Shown here: positions 33,329 to 42,214 of the stretch, piece by piece
Position numbering within the stretch: the first letter of the stretch is position 1
Layout: each line of letters starts with the position of its first letter
Origin: Mesorhizobium sp. CA8
GTDB taxonomy: Bacteria; Pseudomonadota; Alphaproteobacteria; Rhizobiales; Rhizobiaceae
Assembly: GCF_020164955.1 (NCBI RefSeq)
Contig: NZ_JAIUHG010000022.1
Span: 1-64,000, forward strand
Reading direction: 5' to 3'
Length of the DNA stretch: 64,000 bases
Program-made: the position numbers and the translations under genes
The notes under the pieces: model-generated
What the model was told of the DNA's origin: nothing
What the model saw: only the letters and a program-made list of their open reading frames with translations
The model's database searches: none

Positions 33329-34120
33329 ATGACCGAAAAGCCGCCAGCCGTCGTTTCGGCAAGCAAGCTCGACCTCACCTTCCAAACCAATGACGGTCCG
33401 GTGCAGGCGCTGTCCAATGTCGATCTGACCATCGGCAAGGGCGAATTCGTCTCCTTCATCGGCCCGTCCGGCTGCGGCAAGACGACCTTGCTGCGCGTCA
33501 TCGCCGATCTCGAGAAGGCGACCGCCGGGACGATCTCCGTCAACGGCATGACGCCGGAGCAGGCGCGCGAGAAACGCGCCTATGGCTATGTCTTCCAGGC
33601 TGCCGCCTTGTTTCCGTGGCGCACGATCGAGCGCAATGTGGCGTTGCCGCTGGAGGTCATGGGCCTCAGCCAGGCCGAGCAGGCGGAGCGCATCAAGCGC
33701 ACGATGGAACTCGTCAACCTCTCGGGCTTCGAGAAGAAATATCCCTGGCAGCTTTCCGGTGGCATGCAGCAGCGCGCCTCGATCGCGCGCGCTCTCGCCT
33801 TCGATGCGGATCTGCTCTTGATGGACGAACCGTTCGGCGCGCTGGACGAGATCGTGCGCGACCATCTGAACGAGCAGCTTCTCGACCTCTGGGCGCGGAC
33901 CAACAAGACGATCTGCTTCGTCACCCATTCGATCCCCGAGGCGGTGTATCTGTCGACGCGCATCGTGGTGATGTCACCGCGGCCCGGCCGTGTCACCGAC
34001 ATCATTGAATCGACGCTGCCGAGGGAGCGGCCGCTCGACATCCGCGAGACGCCGGAGTTTTTGGCGATCGCCGCGCGGGTGCGGGATGGCTTGAGGGCAG
34101 GGCATAGCTATGATGACTGA
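33329..34120 (+). CDS. ABC transporter ATP-binding protein, NitT/TauT family
   Basis: A 263-aa importer ATPase with Walker A GPSGCGKTT (about 45-53), signature 'LSGGMQQRASIARAL' and Walker B 'LLLMDEPFGALDE', the last typical of the nitrate/sulfonate/taurine group. It belongs with the two permeases and binding protein at 34473-37513. The operon is split by a 216-base palindromic element (34159-34374) directly after this gene, which may reduce read-through. The cluster position points to uptake of a pyrimidine or hydantoin-like compound; this is inference. Confidence 0.9.
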   Translation: MTEKPPAVVSASKLDLTFQTNDGPVQALSNVDLTIGKGEFVSFIGPSGCGKTTLLRVIADLEKATAGTISVNGMTPEQAREKRAYGYVFQAAALFPWRTIERNVALPLEVMGLSQAEQAERIKRTMELVNLSGFEKKYPWQLSGGMQQRASIARALAFDADLLLMDEPFGALDEIVRDHLNEQLLDLWARTNKTICFVTHSIPEAVYLSTRIVVMSPRPGRVTDIIESTLPRERPLDIRETPEFLAIAARVRDGLRAGHSYDD

Positions 34121-34158
34121 GGCGATGGCGAATGAGTGCGGACGAGGCCGCTACGCCT

Positions 34159-34374
34159 TCGTCATCCTAGGGCGAAGCGACGCGAAGCGGAGCGCAGACC
34201 CTAGGATCAATGCCGTGACCTCGGCCGAAGGGTCAAAGCGGCGGAGAATGTCCGACGCGCAGAGCGCGGCGCAGGGAGCCGCATCCTCCACCGCTGCAGA
34301 GCGTCGAGGTAACGGAATGGATTCTAGGGTCTGCGCCGCGTCGCTTCGCTCCTTGCTCCGCCCTAGGATGACGA
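34159..34374. repeat. Large palindromic intergenic element, family C copy 2
   Basis: Outer arms TCGTCATCCTAGGGCG (34159-34174) and its complement at the 3' end (34359-34374), with inner arms around GCAGACCCTAGGATC and GATTCTAGGGTCTGC. It lies inside the ABC operon, between the ATPase and the first permease; the remaining 98 bases to the permease hold only its GGGGAG ribosome site. Confidence 0.85.
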
Positions 34375-34472
34375 AAAATACCAGCGCCGCAGCACTCCAG
34401 TCGAACGTGCCCGGCCTTCGCTTCGCTCCGGCCACCCTCTCTCAGGTGGGGAGAGGAGGGGAGCCGCGCTAG

Positions 34473-35351
34473 ATGGACTCCTTCCGTTCCAAGATCGTCC
34501 CCGTCACCACCATCCTCGCCGGCGTGGTCGTGCTCTGGTATGTGTTCGCCGTCATACTCAATGCGCCGTTCCAGCGCGATCTCGACGGCAGGGCCAACGA
34601 AACGCCCGGGGCGGTCGAGTTCATCGGCAAAACGCTGTCGCAGCCGAAGCCGACGCTACCGGCGCCGCATCAGGTGGCGGTGAATTTCTTCCAAAACACC
34701 TTCCTGCGGTCCGTCACGTCGAACCGCAGCCTGGTCTATAATGCCTGGGTGACATTGTCCTCGACGCTGCTCGGCTTCGCCTTCGGCACCGCGCTCGGCA
34801 TCGTCATTGCGGTGGGCATCGTGCATGTGGCGACGCTCGACCGCAGCCTGATGCCGTGGATCATCGCCTCGCAGACCATTCCGATCCTGGCGGTGGCGCC
34901 GATGATCATCGTCGTGCTGGCGGCGATCGGCATCACCGGCCTGATCCCCAAGGCGCTGATCTCGACCTATCTGTCGTTCTTCCCGGTCGCCGTCGGCATG
35001 GTGAAGGGCCTGCGCTCGCCCGAGCTCATGCATCTCGACCTGATGCACACTTATAATGCCAGCGCTTCGCAAACCTTCTGGAAGCTGCGGGTACCGGCCT
35101 CGGTGCCATTCCTGTTCACCTCGATGAAAGTGGCGGTGGCGGCAAGCCTCGTCGGCGCCATCGTCGGCGAATTGCCGACGGGTGCGGTCGCCGGCATCGG
35201 CGCGAAGCTGCTTGCGGGCGCCTATTACAGCCAGACGATCGATATCTGGTCGGCGCTTGTCGCGGGGTCCGTCGTCGCGGCGCTGCTGGTGATGGTCGTG
35301 GGCATCGCCGGACGCCTGGTCGACCGCGCCATGGGCGGGAGGCCGGCATGA
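34473..35351 (+). CDS. ABC transporter permease, NitT/TauT family (first)
   Basis: A 292-aa membrane protein with a first helix at about 9-28, a periplasmic stretch, and a BPD_transp_1 core containing the EAA-type loop 'TYNASASQTFWKLRVPAS' (about 190-207). It ends in the last codon of the second permease's start (ATGA), so the two are coupled and probably form a heterodimeric channel. Two different permeases in one NitT/TauT-type system are found in HMP- or pyrimidine-type importers. Confidence 0.88.
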   Translation: MDSFRSKIVPVTTILAGVVVLWYVFAVILNAPFQRDLDGRANETPGAVEFIGKTLSQPKPTLPAPHQVAVNFFQNTFLRSVTSNRSLVYNAWVTLSSTLLGFAFGTALGIVIAVGIVHVATLDRSLMPWIIASQTIPILAVAPMIIVVLAAIGITGLIPKALISTYLSFFPVAVGMVKGLRSPELMHLDLMHTYNASASQTFWKLRVPASVPFLFTSMKVAVAASLVGAIVGELPTGAVAGIGAKLLAGAYYSQTIDIWSALVAGSVVAALLVMVVGIAGRLVDRAMGGRPA

Positions 35352-36502
35352 ATTGGCTGAAGCCATCATGGCAAGCGGTGCTGGCAATCCTGCTTTGTCT
35401 CATCGCCTTTGCGCTTGGCGCAATGACGAAGCCGGAGGCAGCCGCGCTGGCGGAGCCGGCCGCAACGCTGGCCTATCCCTATATGGGCGCCAAGGGGCTG
35501 ATCATCGGGCTGCTGCTCATTGCGGCGCTGGTCTCGACCTTAAGGCTGACGCCGGTCGTCGAGGCCATCGTGCTCTTCGTCGGCGCTCATGCCGCAGCCT
35601 GGCTCTTGGTCAAGGGCATCGCCGGTTTCGAGGGCACGGCGCTGGCGCCATATTTCCTGCTGCTTGCCGCTGCCTGGCTGCTTGCCTGGCACTGCGTTGC
35701 CTTGCTCTCCTCGTTGCGTCCGAGCGGGAGCGTCGCAAGGAACGCGCTGCGCCTGATCATCCCGGCGATCTTCGGCACCTGGATCCTGATCATCTGGGAG
35801 GCGGTGACGCGCGGCGCCGGCATCCCCTTCATTCTTTTGCCGCCGCCGAGCGCCATCGGCGCGCGCATCGCTAACTCGCTGCCGATCCTGGGGTCGGACG
35901 TGCGGCAGACGATCTTCAAGGCGGTGCTGATCGGCTATGTCGTCGGCAATCTCGCCGGCTTTACTGTCGCTATCCTCGCCGACCGCGTGCCGTTCCTGCG
36001 GCGCGGGCTGCTGCCGATCGGCAATATGGTTTCGGCGCTGCCGATCATCGGTGTCGCGCCGATCATGGTCATGTGGTTCGGCTTCGACTGGCCATCCAAG
36101 GCCGCGGTGGTCATCATCATGACCTTCTTCCCGATGCTGGTGAACACGGTGGCGGGGCTTGCCGCGTCCGGACATATGGAGCGCGACCTGATGCGCACTT
36201 ATGCATCGGGCTACTGGCCGACGCTGCTCAAGCTCAGGCTGCCGGCGGCAATGCCCTTCATCTTCAATGCGCTGAAGATCAACTCGACGCTGGCGCTGAT
36301 CGGCGCCATCGTCGCCGAGTTCTTCGGAACGCCTGTGGTCGGCATGGGATTTCGCATCTCGACGGAAGTCGGGCGGATGAACATCGACATGGTGTGGGCC
36401 GAAATCGCAGTTGCAGCACTTGCGGGTTCGGTCTTTTATGGCGTGGTCGCTCTCGTCGAGAGAGCCGTCACATTTTGGCATCCCTCTGTCCGTGGTGGAT
36501 AG
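35348..36502 (+). CDS. ABC transporter permease, NitT/TauT family (second, N-terminally extended)
   Basis: A 384-aa permease. About 120 extra N-terminal residues form roughly four additional hydrophobic segments (for instance near 10-25, 55-75, 80-95 and 105-120) before the usual permease core with 'TYASGYWPTLLKLRLPAA' as its EAA loop. Such extended permeases are unusual for the family, where 250-290 aa is normal. The start overlaps the preceding stop by four bases. Confidence 0.88.
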   Translation: MNWLKPSWQAVLAILLCLIAFALGAMTKPEAAALAEPAATLAYPYMGAKGLIIGLLLIAALVSTLRLTPVVEAIVLFVGAHAAAWLLVKGIAGFEGTALAPYFLLLAAAWLLAWHCVALLSSLRPSGSVARNALRLIIPAIFGTWILIIWEAVTRGAGIPFILLPPPSAIGARIANSLPILGSDVRQTIFKAVLIGYVVGNLAGFTVAILADRVPFLRRGLLPIGNMVSALPIIGVAPIMVMWFGFDWPSKAAVVIIMTFFPMLVNTVAGLAASGHMERDLMRTYASGYWPTLLKLRLPAAMPFIFNALKINSTLALIGAIVAEFFGTPVVGMGFRISTEVGRMNIDMVWAEIAVAALAGSVFYGVVALVERAVTFWHPSVRGG

Positions 36503-36541
36503 GGGCGGTGGGTTTGGGTGCTAACTTCAGAGGGTAATAAG

Positions 36542-37513
36542 ATGAAAAGACTGCTGATTTCTGCTCTAGCCGGCGCCATGTCGCTGGCCGCCTTCCAGGC
36601 CATGGCCGCCGACAAGGTGACACTGCAACTGAAATGGGTCACGCAGGCCCAGTTCGCCGGCTATTATGTCGCCAAGGCCAAGGGTTTCTATGACGCCGAA
36701 GGTCTCGACGTCGACATCAAGCCGGGCGGCCCGGACATCGCGCCCGAGCAGGTGATCGCCGGCGGCGGCGCCGACGTCATCGTCGACTGGATGGGCGGCG
36801 CGCTGGCGGCCCGCGACAAGGGCGTGATGCTGGTCAACATCGCCCAGCCGTTCAAGAAGGCCGGCATGGAGCTGGTCTGCCCCAAGAACGGTCCGATCAA
36901 GACGGAAGCCGACTTCAAAGGCCACACGCTCGGCGTCTGGTTCTTTGGCAACGAATATCCGTTCTACGCCTGGATGAACAAGATCGGCCTCAAGACCGAT
37001 GGCGGCCCGGACGGCGTGACCGTGCTCAAGCAGAGTTTTGACGTGCAGCCACTGATCCAGAAGCAGGCCGACTGCATCTCGGTGATGACCTATAACGAAT
37101 ACGGCCAGGTGCTGGACGCCGGCTACAAGCCGGAAGACCTGGTCGTGTTCAACTACTCCGCGATGGGCAACGACCTTCTGGAAGACGGGCTCTACACGCT
37201 GGAGGACAAGCTCAAGGACCCGGCCTTCGAGGACAAGATGGTGCGCTTCGTGCGCGCCTCGATGAAGGGCTGGAAATACGCCACGGAGAACACCGACGAG
37301 GCGGCCGAGATCGTCGTCGACGCCGGCGGCCAGGACGAGAACCACCAGAAGTTCATGATGAAGGAAGTGGCCAAGCTGGTCGACAATGCCGACGGCAAGC
37401 TGATCCCGGCCGCTTACGAGCGGACCGCCAAGGCGCTGCTCGACCAGAAGATCATCAGCAAGGAAGCGAGCGGCGCTTACACCACTGCGATCACCGACAA
37501 GGCGATCAAGTAA
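36542..37513 (+). CDS. ABC transporter substrate-binding protein, NMT1/THI5-like
   Basis: A 323-aa periplasmic binding protein with a signal peptide (cleavage near 'AMA' at residue 22) and the NMT1/THI5-like opening 'LQLKWVTQAQFAGYYVAKA', typical of receptors for pyrimidine-ring compounds such as the thiamine precursor HMP or its breakdown products. ATG 36542 follows an AGAGGG site. Being the last gene of the importer located beside pyrimidine-degrading enzymes, it is a good candidate receptor for uracil, thymine or a derivative; that ligand is inferred. A strong terminator follows. Confidence 0.9.
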   Translation: MKRLLISALAGAMSLAAFQAMAADKVTLQLKWVTQAQFAGYYVAKAKGFYDAEGLDVDIKPGGPDIAPEQVIAGGGADVIVDWMGGALAARDKGVMLVNIAQPFKKAGMELVCPKNGPIKTEADFKGHTLGVWFFGNEYPFYAWMNKIGLKTDGGPDGVTVLKQSFDVQPLIQKQADCISVMTYNEYGQVLDAGYKPEDLVVFNYSAMGNDLLEDGLYTLEDKLKDPAFEDKMVRFVRASMKGWKYATENTDEAAEIVVDAGGQDENHQKFMMKEVAKLVDNADGKLIPAAYERTAKALLDQKIISKEASGAYTTAITDKAIK

Positions 37514-37538
37514 GCTCCGCTCTCAATGCGGAAGATGG

Positions 37539-37563
37539 AAGGGGCGGGCGACCGCCCCTTTTT
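37539..37563 (+). terminator. Rho-independent terminator of the NitT/TauT-type operon
   Basis: A 9-bp stem (37539-37547 with 37552-37560) closed by a GCGA tetraloop and followed by a T-run (TTTTT). It lies 26 bases after the binding-protein stop. Confidence 0.85.
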
Positions 37564-37681
37564 CGTTGCTTGCGGTAAAAAAATAACTGCGTGCCGGGAT
37601 ACATTCAGCCGCTCGGCCGTTAATTGGCGCATCCGCGCGCCGGGGAGCCGCGGAGGATGCTGCAATCAACGGAGGTTCTTC

Positions 37682-38119
37682 ATGCGCATCCTATCCGTGC
37701 CGATGCTTTCGGCCTTGGCCGTTTCGACCGCCTTCCTTCTCGCATCGCCGGCCATGGCCGAGATGGTGAAGTACAAAGCGACGCTCGACGGCAGCCAGCA
37801 GAGCCCGCCCGTCACCACCAAGGGCAAGGGAACCGCCACACTCACCTTCGACACCACAAGCAAGAAGCTCAGCTGGAACGTCAAATATTCCGGCCTCAGC
37901 GGGCCAGCCGTGGCCGCCCACATACACGGGCCGGCGGATAGGGGCGCAAACGCGGACCCGGTCATCCCGTTCAAGAAGCTGAAGAGCCCGATCAAGGGAT
38001 CGGCGACGCTGACGGACGCGCAGGCAGCCGATCTGGAGGCCGGCAAATATTACGTCAACGTCCACACAGCCAAGAACAAGGACGGCGAGATCCGCGGCCA
38101 GATCGAGAAGGCGATGTAG
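37682..38119 (+). CDS. Secreted CHRD domain protein
   Basis: A 145-aa protein with a signal peptide (cleavage after 'AMA', residue 26) and a CHRD domain, recognisable by 'LDGSQQSPPVTT', the 'AAHIHGPA' block with two His, and the C-terminal 'YYVNVHTAKNKDGEIRGQI'. Bacterial CHRD proteins are periplasmic or extracellular and of unknown function. The ribosome site GGAGG is strong. It is a single gene between a terminator and a convergent operon. Confidence 0.92.
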   Translation: MRILSVPMLSALAVSTAFLLASPAMAEMVKYKATLDGSQQSPPVTTKGKGTATLTFDTTSKKLSWNVKYSGLSGPAVAAHIHGPADRGANADPVIPFKKLKSPIKGSATLTDAQAADLEAGKYYVNVHTAKNKDGEIRGQIEKAM

Positions 38120-38187
38120 CGCCCGATAGGATCGCGATCAATTCGGACGTCGGCGCGAAGGAACTTTGCCTACGCCTTTGTAGGCGC

Positions 38188-39837
38188 TCAGGCCTTGTTG
38201 CGAATCTGCGTCAGCGTGCGGGTCGGCGTGATCGCTTCGGGATCCAGCCTGATCTCGACGATCGCCGGCTTGCCGCAGGCGCGCGCGCGTTCGAAGGCCG
38301 GCCCGAAGTCGGCGGTTTTTTCCACCGTCTCGCCATGGCCGCCATAGGCGCGGGCCAGCGCCGCGAAGTCCGGGTTTTTAAGGTCGGTGGCGACGACGCG
38401 GCTCGGATATTCGCGCTCCTGATGCATGCGGATCGTGCCGTAAATGCCGTTGTTGACGACGATAACGACGATCGGCAGGTCATACTGGACAGCCGTCGCG
38501 AACTCCTGGCCGTTCATCAGGAAACAGCCGTCGCCGGCAAAGGCGACCACCGTGCGATCCGGGAACAGTGACTTGGCGGCGACCGCGGCCGGCGTGCCGT
38601 AGCCCATCGATCCGGAAGTCGGGGCCGCTTGCGTGCCGAAGCGGCGGTTGCGGTAGAAGCGATGCACCCAGGTGGCGTAGTTGCCGGCGCCATTGGTGAG
38701 GATGGCATCCTCCGGCAGAACCTTTCCGAGATAGTCCATGATCGGTCCCATCTGGACGGCGCCGGGGCCGGTCTGCGGCGGCGTCGACCATTCGAGATAG
38801 GCGGCGTGGGCCTTTTCCGCCTCGCCCGCCCAAGCGGTCTTGGCGGCGGGCCTGCGCTTGGCGAAAGCCTCGACGAAGGCGGCAGGCGAAGCGTTAATGG
38901 CCAGCGTCGGCCGGTAGACGCGACCGAGCTCGCCGGCATCCGCGTGGACATGCGCCAGCGCCTGGTCGGGGTACGGGCTTTTCAGCAGCGTGTAGTCGGA
39001 AGACGGCATCTCGCCCAGGCGGCCGCCGATCAAAAGCACGACGTCGGCCTGCTTGATCCGCTCCGCCAGCTTGGGATTGATGCCGATGCCGACATCGCCG
39101 GCGTAATTCGCATGCAGATGATCGAACAGCATCTGGCGGCGGAAGGAGCAGCCGACCGGCAGTGCCCATGTCTCGGCGATCGTGCGCATATGCGCCACCG
39201 CTTCCTCGTTCCAGCGCGTGCCGCCGAGAATGACGAACGGCCGCTTGGCGTTGCTCAGCAACATCTCCAGTGCGTCGAGCTCGGCTTCGCCCGGGCGCGT
39301 CTCGACCGGCGTGTGCGGCAGCGCTTCCGGAGCCTCGACCTCGCTGGTCAGCATATCTTCCGGCAGCGAGATGACCACCGGGCCGGGACGGCCGGACGTC
39401 GCCACGGCGAAGGCGCGCGTGACGAATTCCGGGATGCGCGCGGCATCGTCGATCTCGACCACCCATTTGGCGATGTCGCCGAAGAAGCGCTTGTAGTCGA
39501 CTTCCTGGAAGGCCTCGCGCTCCTTGGCGTGGCTGGCGACCTGGCCGATGAACAGGATCATCGGCACCGAATCCTGCATGGCGATGTGGACGCCGGCCGA
39601 GGCGTTGGTGGCGCCGGGGCCGCGGGTGACGAAGCAGATGCCGGGCTTGCCGGTCAGCCTTCCCTGGCAGTCGGCCATCATCGCAGCACCCCCTTCCTGG
39701 CGGCAGACGATGGTGCGGATCGACGAGTCATGCAGCGCGTCGAGCACTGCGAGATAGGATTCGCCCGGAACGCAGAAGATGCGGTCGGCGCCGTTCGCTT
39801 CGAGCGCATCGACGATCAGTTGTCCGCCTGTTTTCAT
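38188..39837 (-). CDS. ThDP-dependent enzyme, acetolactate-synthase-like
   Basis: A 549-aa thiamine-diphosphate enzyme of the acetolactate synthase/benzoylformate decarboxylase fold. The conserved Glu is in 'VCRQEGGAAMMAD' (near residue 48), and the ThDP motif is 'GDGCFLMNGQEFATAVQYDLPIVVIVVNN' (quoted from G-D-G to N-N, about 436-465; key residues GDG and NN). It lacks the recognisable oxalyl-CoA decarboxylase blocks. Its start overlaps the upstream CoA-transferase stop (ATGA), so it is coupled to an acyl-CoA step, perhaps cleaving a 2-oxo or 2-hydroxyacyl-CoA. The substrate is unknown. Confidence 0.88.
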   Translation of the reverse strand: MKTGGQLIVDALEANGADRIFCVPGESYLAVLDALHDSSIRTIVCRQEGGAAMMADCQGRLTGKPGICFVTRGPGATNASAGVHIAMQDSVPMILFIGQVASHAKEREAFQEVDYKRFFGDIAKWVVEIDDAARIPEFVTRAFAVATSGRPGPVVISLPEDMLTSEVEAPEALPHTPVETRPGEAELDALEMLLSNAKRPFVILGGTRWNEEAVAHMRTIAETWALPVGCSFRRQMLFDHLHANYAGDVGIGINPKLAERIKQADVVLLIGGRLGEMPSSDYTLLKSPYPDQALAHVHADAGELGRVYRPTLAINASPAAFVEAFAKRRPAAKTAWAGEAEKAHAAYLEWSTPPQTGPGAVQMGPIMDYLGKVLPEDAILTNGAGNYATWVHRFYRNRRFGTQAAPTSGSMGYGTPAAVAAKSLFPDRTVVAFAGDGCFLMNGQEFATAVQYDLPIVVIVVNNGIYGTIRMHQEREYPSRVVATDLKNPDFAALARAYGGHGETVEKTADFGPAFERARACGKPAIVEIRLDPEAITPTRTLTQIRNKA

Positions 39838-41009
39838 TTTGCTGCTCTCTCCAGTTCGGCAAGGATTTCTTGAGTGTGCTCGCCAAGGCGCGGCGAGGGG
39901 CGTTCATAGACGAGCGGCGTGCCCGACATCACCATCGGCGCGCGCACCGAGGGCAGGCGGTTGCCATGGCCGTCGTCGAGGTCGAGCCGCATGCCGCGCG
40001 CGATCGTCTGTGGATCGTCGAACATCTGGCCGATCGTGTTGATCGGGCTTGCCGGGACGCCGGCAGCCTCGAGCTTCGCCAGTAGCGGATCGCGATCCCA
40101 AGTGCTCAGCGTCGCGATGATCAGCTCGCGGAGCTTGGCGCGATTGGCGACGCGGGCGGGGTTGGTGGCGAAATCCGGATTGGTGGGCAGATCGGTCAGG
40201 CCGACCACGGCGCAGAACTTGCCGAACTGGCCGTCATTGCCGACCGCCAGAATGATGTGGCCGTCCCTGACCGGCAGCACCTCGTAAGGGGCAATGTTCA
40301 TATGCGCATTTCCCATCTGCACCGGCGACTTACCGGAGACAAGATAGTTGAGGTTCTGGTTGCCGAGCGCCGAGATCTGGCTGTCGTAGAGCGCCATGTC
40401 GATATGCTGGCCTTCGCCGGTCTTTTCGGCATGGCGCAGTGCCGCCTGGATGGCGACCACCGAATAGAGGCCGGTGAACAGATCGGAGATGGCGACGCCG
40501 GCCTTCTGCGGCTCGCGGCCCGGCTCGCCGGTGATCGACATCATGCCGGCCATGGCCTGGATGATAAAATCATAGCCCGCGCGCGGCGCATAGGGACCGT
40601 CCTGGCCGAAGCCGGTGATCGAGCAATAGACGAGGCGCGGGTTAATCGCCTTCAGGCTTTCATAGTCGAGGCCGTATTTCTTGAGGCCGCCAAGCTTGAA
40701 GTTCTCGATCAGCACGTCGGCGGTGGCGACCAGCTTGCGCAGCGTCTCAGCGCCCTCGGGCTTGGAGAAATCGATGGCAATGGAGCGCTTGCCGCGGTTG
40801 CACGAATGGTAATAAGCGGCCGAAAGGTTCTCGCCGTCATGGCTCATGACGAAGGGCGGACCCCATTTGCGGGTGTCGTCGCCGCCATCGGGGCTCTCGA
40901 CCTTGATGACATCGGCGCCGAGATCGGCGAGCAACTGCCCGGCCCAGGGACCGGCCAGAATGCGGGCCAGTTCGATAACGCGGATGCCTTTCAGCGGAGG
41001 TTCGGCCAT
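39834..41009 (-). CDS. Class III CoA-transferase (CaiB/BaiF family)
   Basis: A 391-aa CoA-transferase with the family N-terminus 'IRVIELARILAGPWAGQLLADLGADVIKVE' (key block: LAGPWAG..LADLGADVIKVE) and the catalytic-Asp region 'YCSITGFGQDGPYAPRAGYD', where the Asp after G-Y is the usual nucleophile. It moves CoA between carboxylic acids. It is the first gene of a two-gene operon with a ThDP enzyme. By analogy with formyl-CoA:oxalate transferase plus oxalyl-CoA decarboxylase, the pair may handle a short carboxylic acid, but neither sequence is specific enough to say which. Confidence 0.9.
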   Translation of the reverse strand: MAEPPLKGIRVIELARILAGPWAGQLLADLGADVIKVESPDGGDDTRKWGPPFVMSHDGENLSAAYYHSCNRGKRSIAIDFSKPEGAETLRKLVATADVLIENFKLGGLKKYGLDYESLKAINPRLVYCSITGFGQDGPYAPRAGYDFIIQAMAGMMSITGEPGREPQKAGVAISDLFTGLYSVVAIQAALRHAEKTGEGQHIDMALYDSQISALGNQNLNYLVSGKSPVQMGNAHMNIAPYEVLPVRDGHIILAVGNDGQFGKFCAVVGLTDLPTNPDFATNPARVANRAKLRELIIATLSTWDRDPLLAKLEAAGVPASPINTIGQMFDDPQTIARGMRLDLDDGHGNRLPSVRAPMVMSGTPLVYERPSPRLGEHTQEILAELERAAK

Positions 41010-41090
41010 GGATCACCGTAATGGGTCGAAAGCGCAGCCTCTATCAACAGCAGCCGCCCCTGTCACGGCCCTTGCAGTGGGCCACGCAGG

Positions 41091-42023
41091 TCAGGATTTG
41101 AGCACGCTGTCGGCCCAGGCGGCAAAATCGTTCGTGACGGCGTCGCGGTTGATCTCGTTCAGGCTTTCATGGCGGGTTTCCGGGTAAACCTTTGAAACCA
41201 GATTCGAAAAGCCCATTGCCCGCATCCGTCTGGCGAGGTGGTTGACGGCCTTGCCGTAATCCGATGCCGGGTCCTTCTCGCCGCCGACGAGATTGAAAGG
41301 AAGGTCGCGGCGGACGCCGGCAAAGCTGGAATCCTTGCCGGCGTGCTGCGCCATCTTGACCGCGTCGCGCCACATCGAGATGGAGGCGTCCCAGCCGCAG
41401 AGCGGATCGGCGATGTATTTGTCGATCTCGGCAGGGTCGCGCGACAGCCAGTCGAATAAGGTCCGGTGGTCGGGCACCGCCTTGCCCCATGCCTGGAAAG
41501 TGAGCTTGGGCAGAAGGCGCGACGGCACGTCGGAGCCCAGCCGCATCCGCTCCCAGCCGAGGATGAGCAGCGCCAACTGGCCGAGCAGGCCTTGCGAGAA
41601 ATTACCGTTCCAGATCGCGGCGGCATGGACGCGTTCGGAATGGCGCAGCACGAAGTTGAGCGCGACCGAGGCGCCCAGCGAATGTCCGAAGACGATCACC
41701 GGCAAGCCCGGATGCTCGGCTGCGATCAAGTCGTGAACGGCATCGACATCGGCGATCACTTTGGCGATGCCGTCGCTGTCCGCGAACTTGCCGAGCGGCG
41801 CGTCGGCCGCCTTCGAGGCGCCATGGCCACGATGGTCATGGGCATAGACGTGGAAGCCGCGCGGCGCGAGGTATTCGGCAAAGCGGGCGTAGCGCGCCGC
41901 ATGCTCGGCCAGGCCGTGATTGATCTGGACCACGGCGCGTGGCTTCGCGTCCGCGTGTTTCACATAGAGGTTGAGCTCGGCCCCGGTCGGTGAGGCCAGG
42001 CTGGTCTTTCTGTCAAATGGCAT
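41091..42023 (-). CDS. Alpha/beta hydrolase, monoacylglycerol-lipase-like
   Basis: A 310-aa serine hydrolase (Hydrolase_4/lysophospholipase type). 'INHGLAEHAARY' is the oxyanion-hole region, 'GHSLGAS' has the nucleophile Ser (near residue 117), and the acid and base are likely in 'GGEKDPAS' and 'ETRHESLNE'. It probably hydrolyses monoacylglycerols or lysophospholipids. It is divergent from the RNase T2 gene and has no obvious partner. Confidence 0.9.
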   Translation of the reverse strand: MPFDRKTSLASPTGAELNLYVKHADAKPRAVVQINHGLAEHAARYARFAEYLAPRGFHVYAHDHRGHGASKAADAPLGKFADSDGIAKVIADVDAVHDLIAAEHPGLPVIVFGHSLGASVALNFVLRHSERVHAAAIWNGNFSQGLLGQLALLILGWERMRLGSDVPSRLLPKLTFQAWGKAVPDHRTLFDWLSRDPAEIDKYIADPLCGWDASISMWRDAVKMAQHAGKDSSFAGVRRDLPFNLVGGEKDPASDYGKAVNHLARRMRAMGFSNLVSKVYPETRHESLNEINRDAVTNDFAAWADSVLKS

Positions 42024-42214
42024 GTCTCGCTCCCTCGGCGACTGTTGGGCGAGGCTTCTGCCGGCGTCAAGTGGACGAGCGCTTGCGATTCCGCCGATGA
42101 GAGTGCTCAGCTGGGAATTGTTTTTTCGAGCGGGGAAAAAGATCGCAATTCTGACACGTCGGCTGTTCTAGTGTGACGAATCCAATACGGTCCAATGATC
42201 GCCGGGAGAGCGGG

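Noticed and set aside
38188..39837. Oxalyl-CoA decarboxylase (oxc)
   Set aside because: Tempting because of the neighbouring CoA-transferase, but the sequence lacks the recognisable Oxc N-terminal and CoA-binding blocks and looks like the acetolactate-synthase group.
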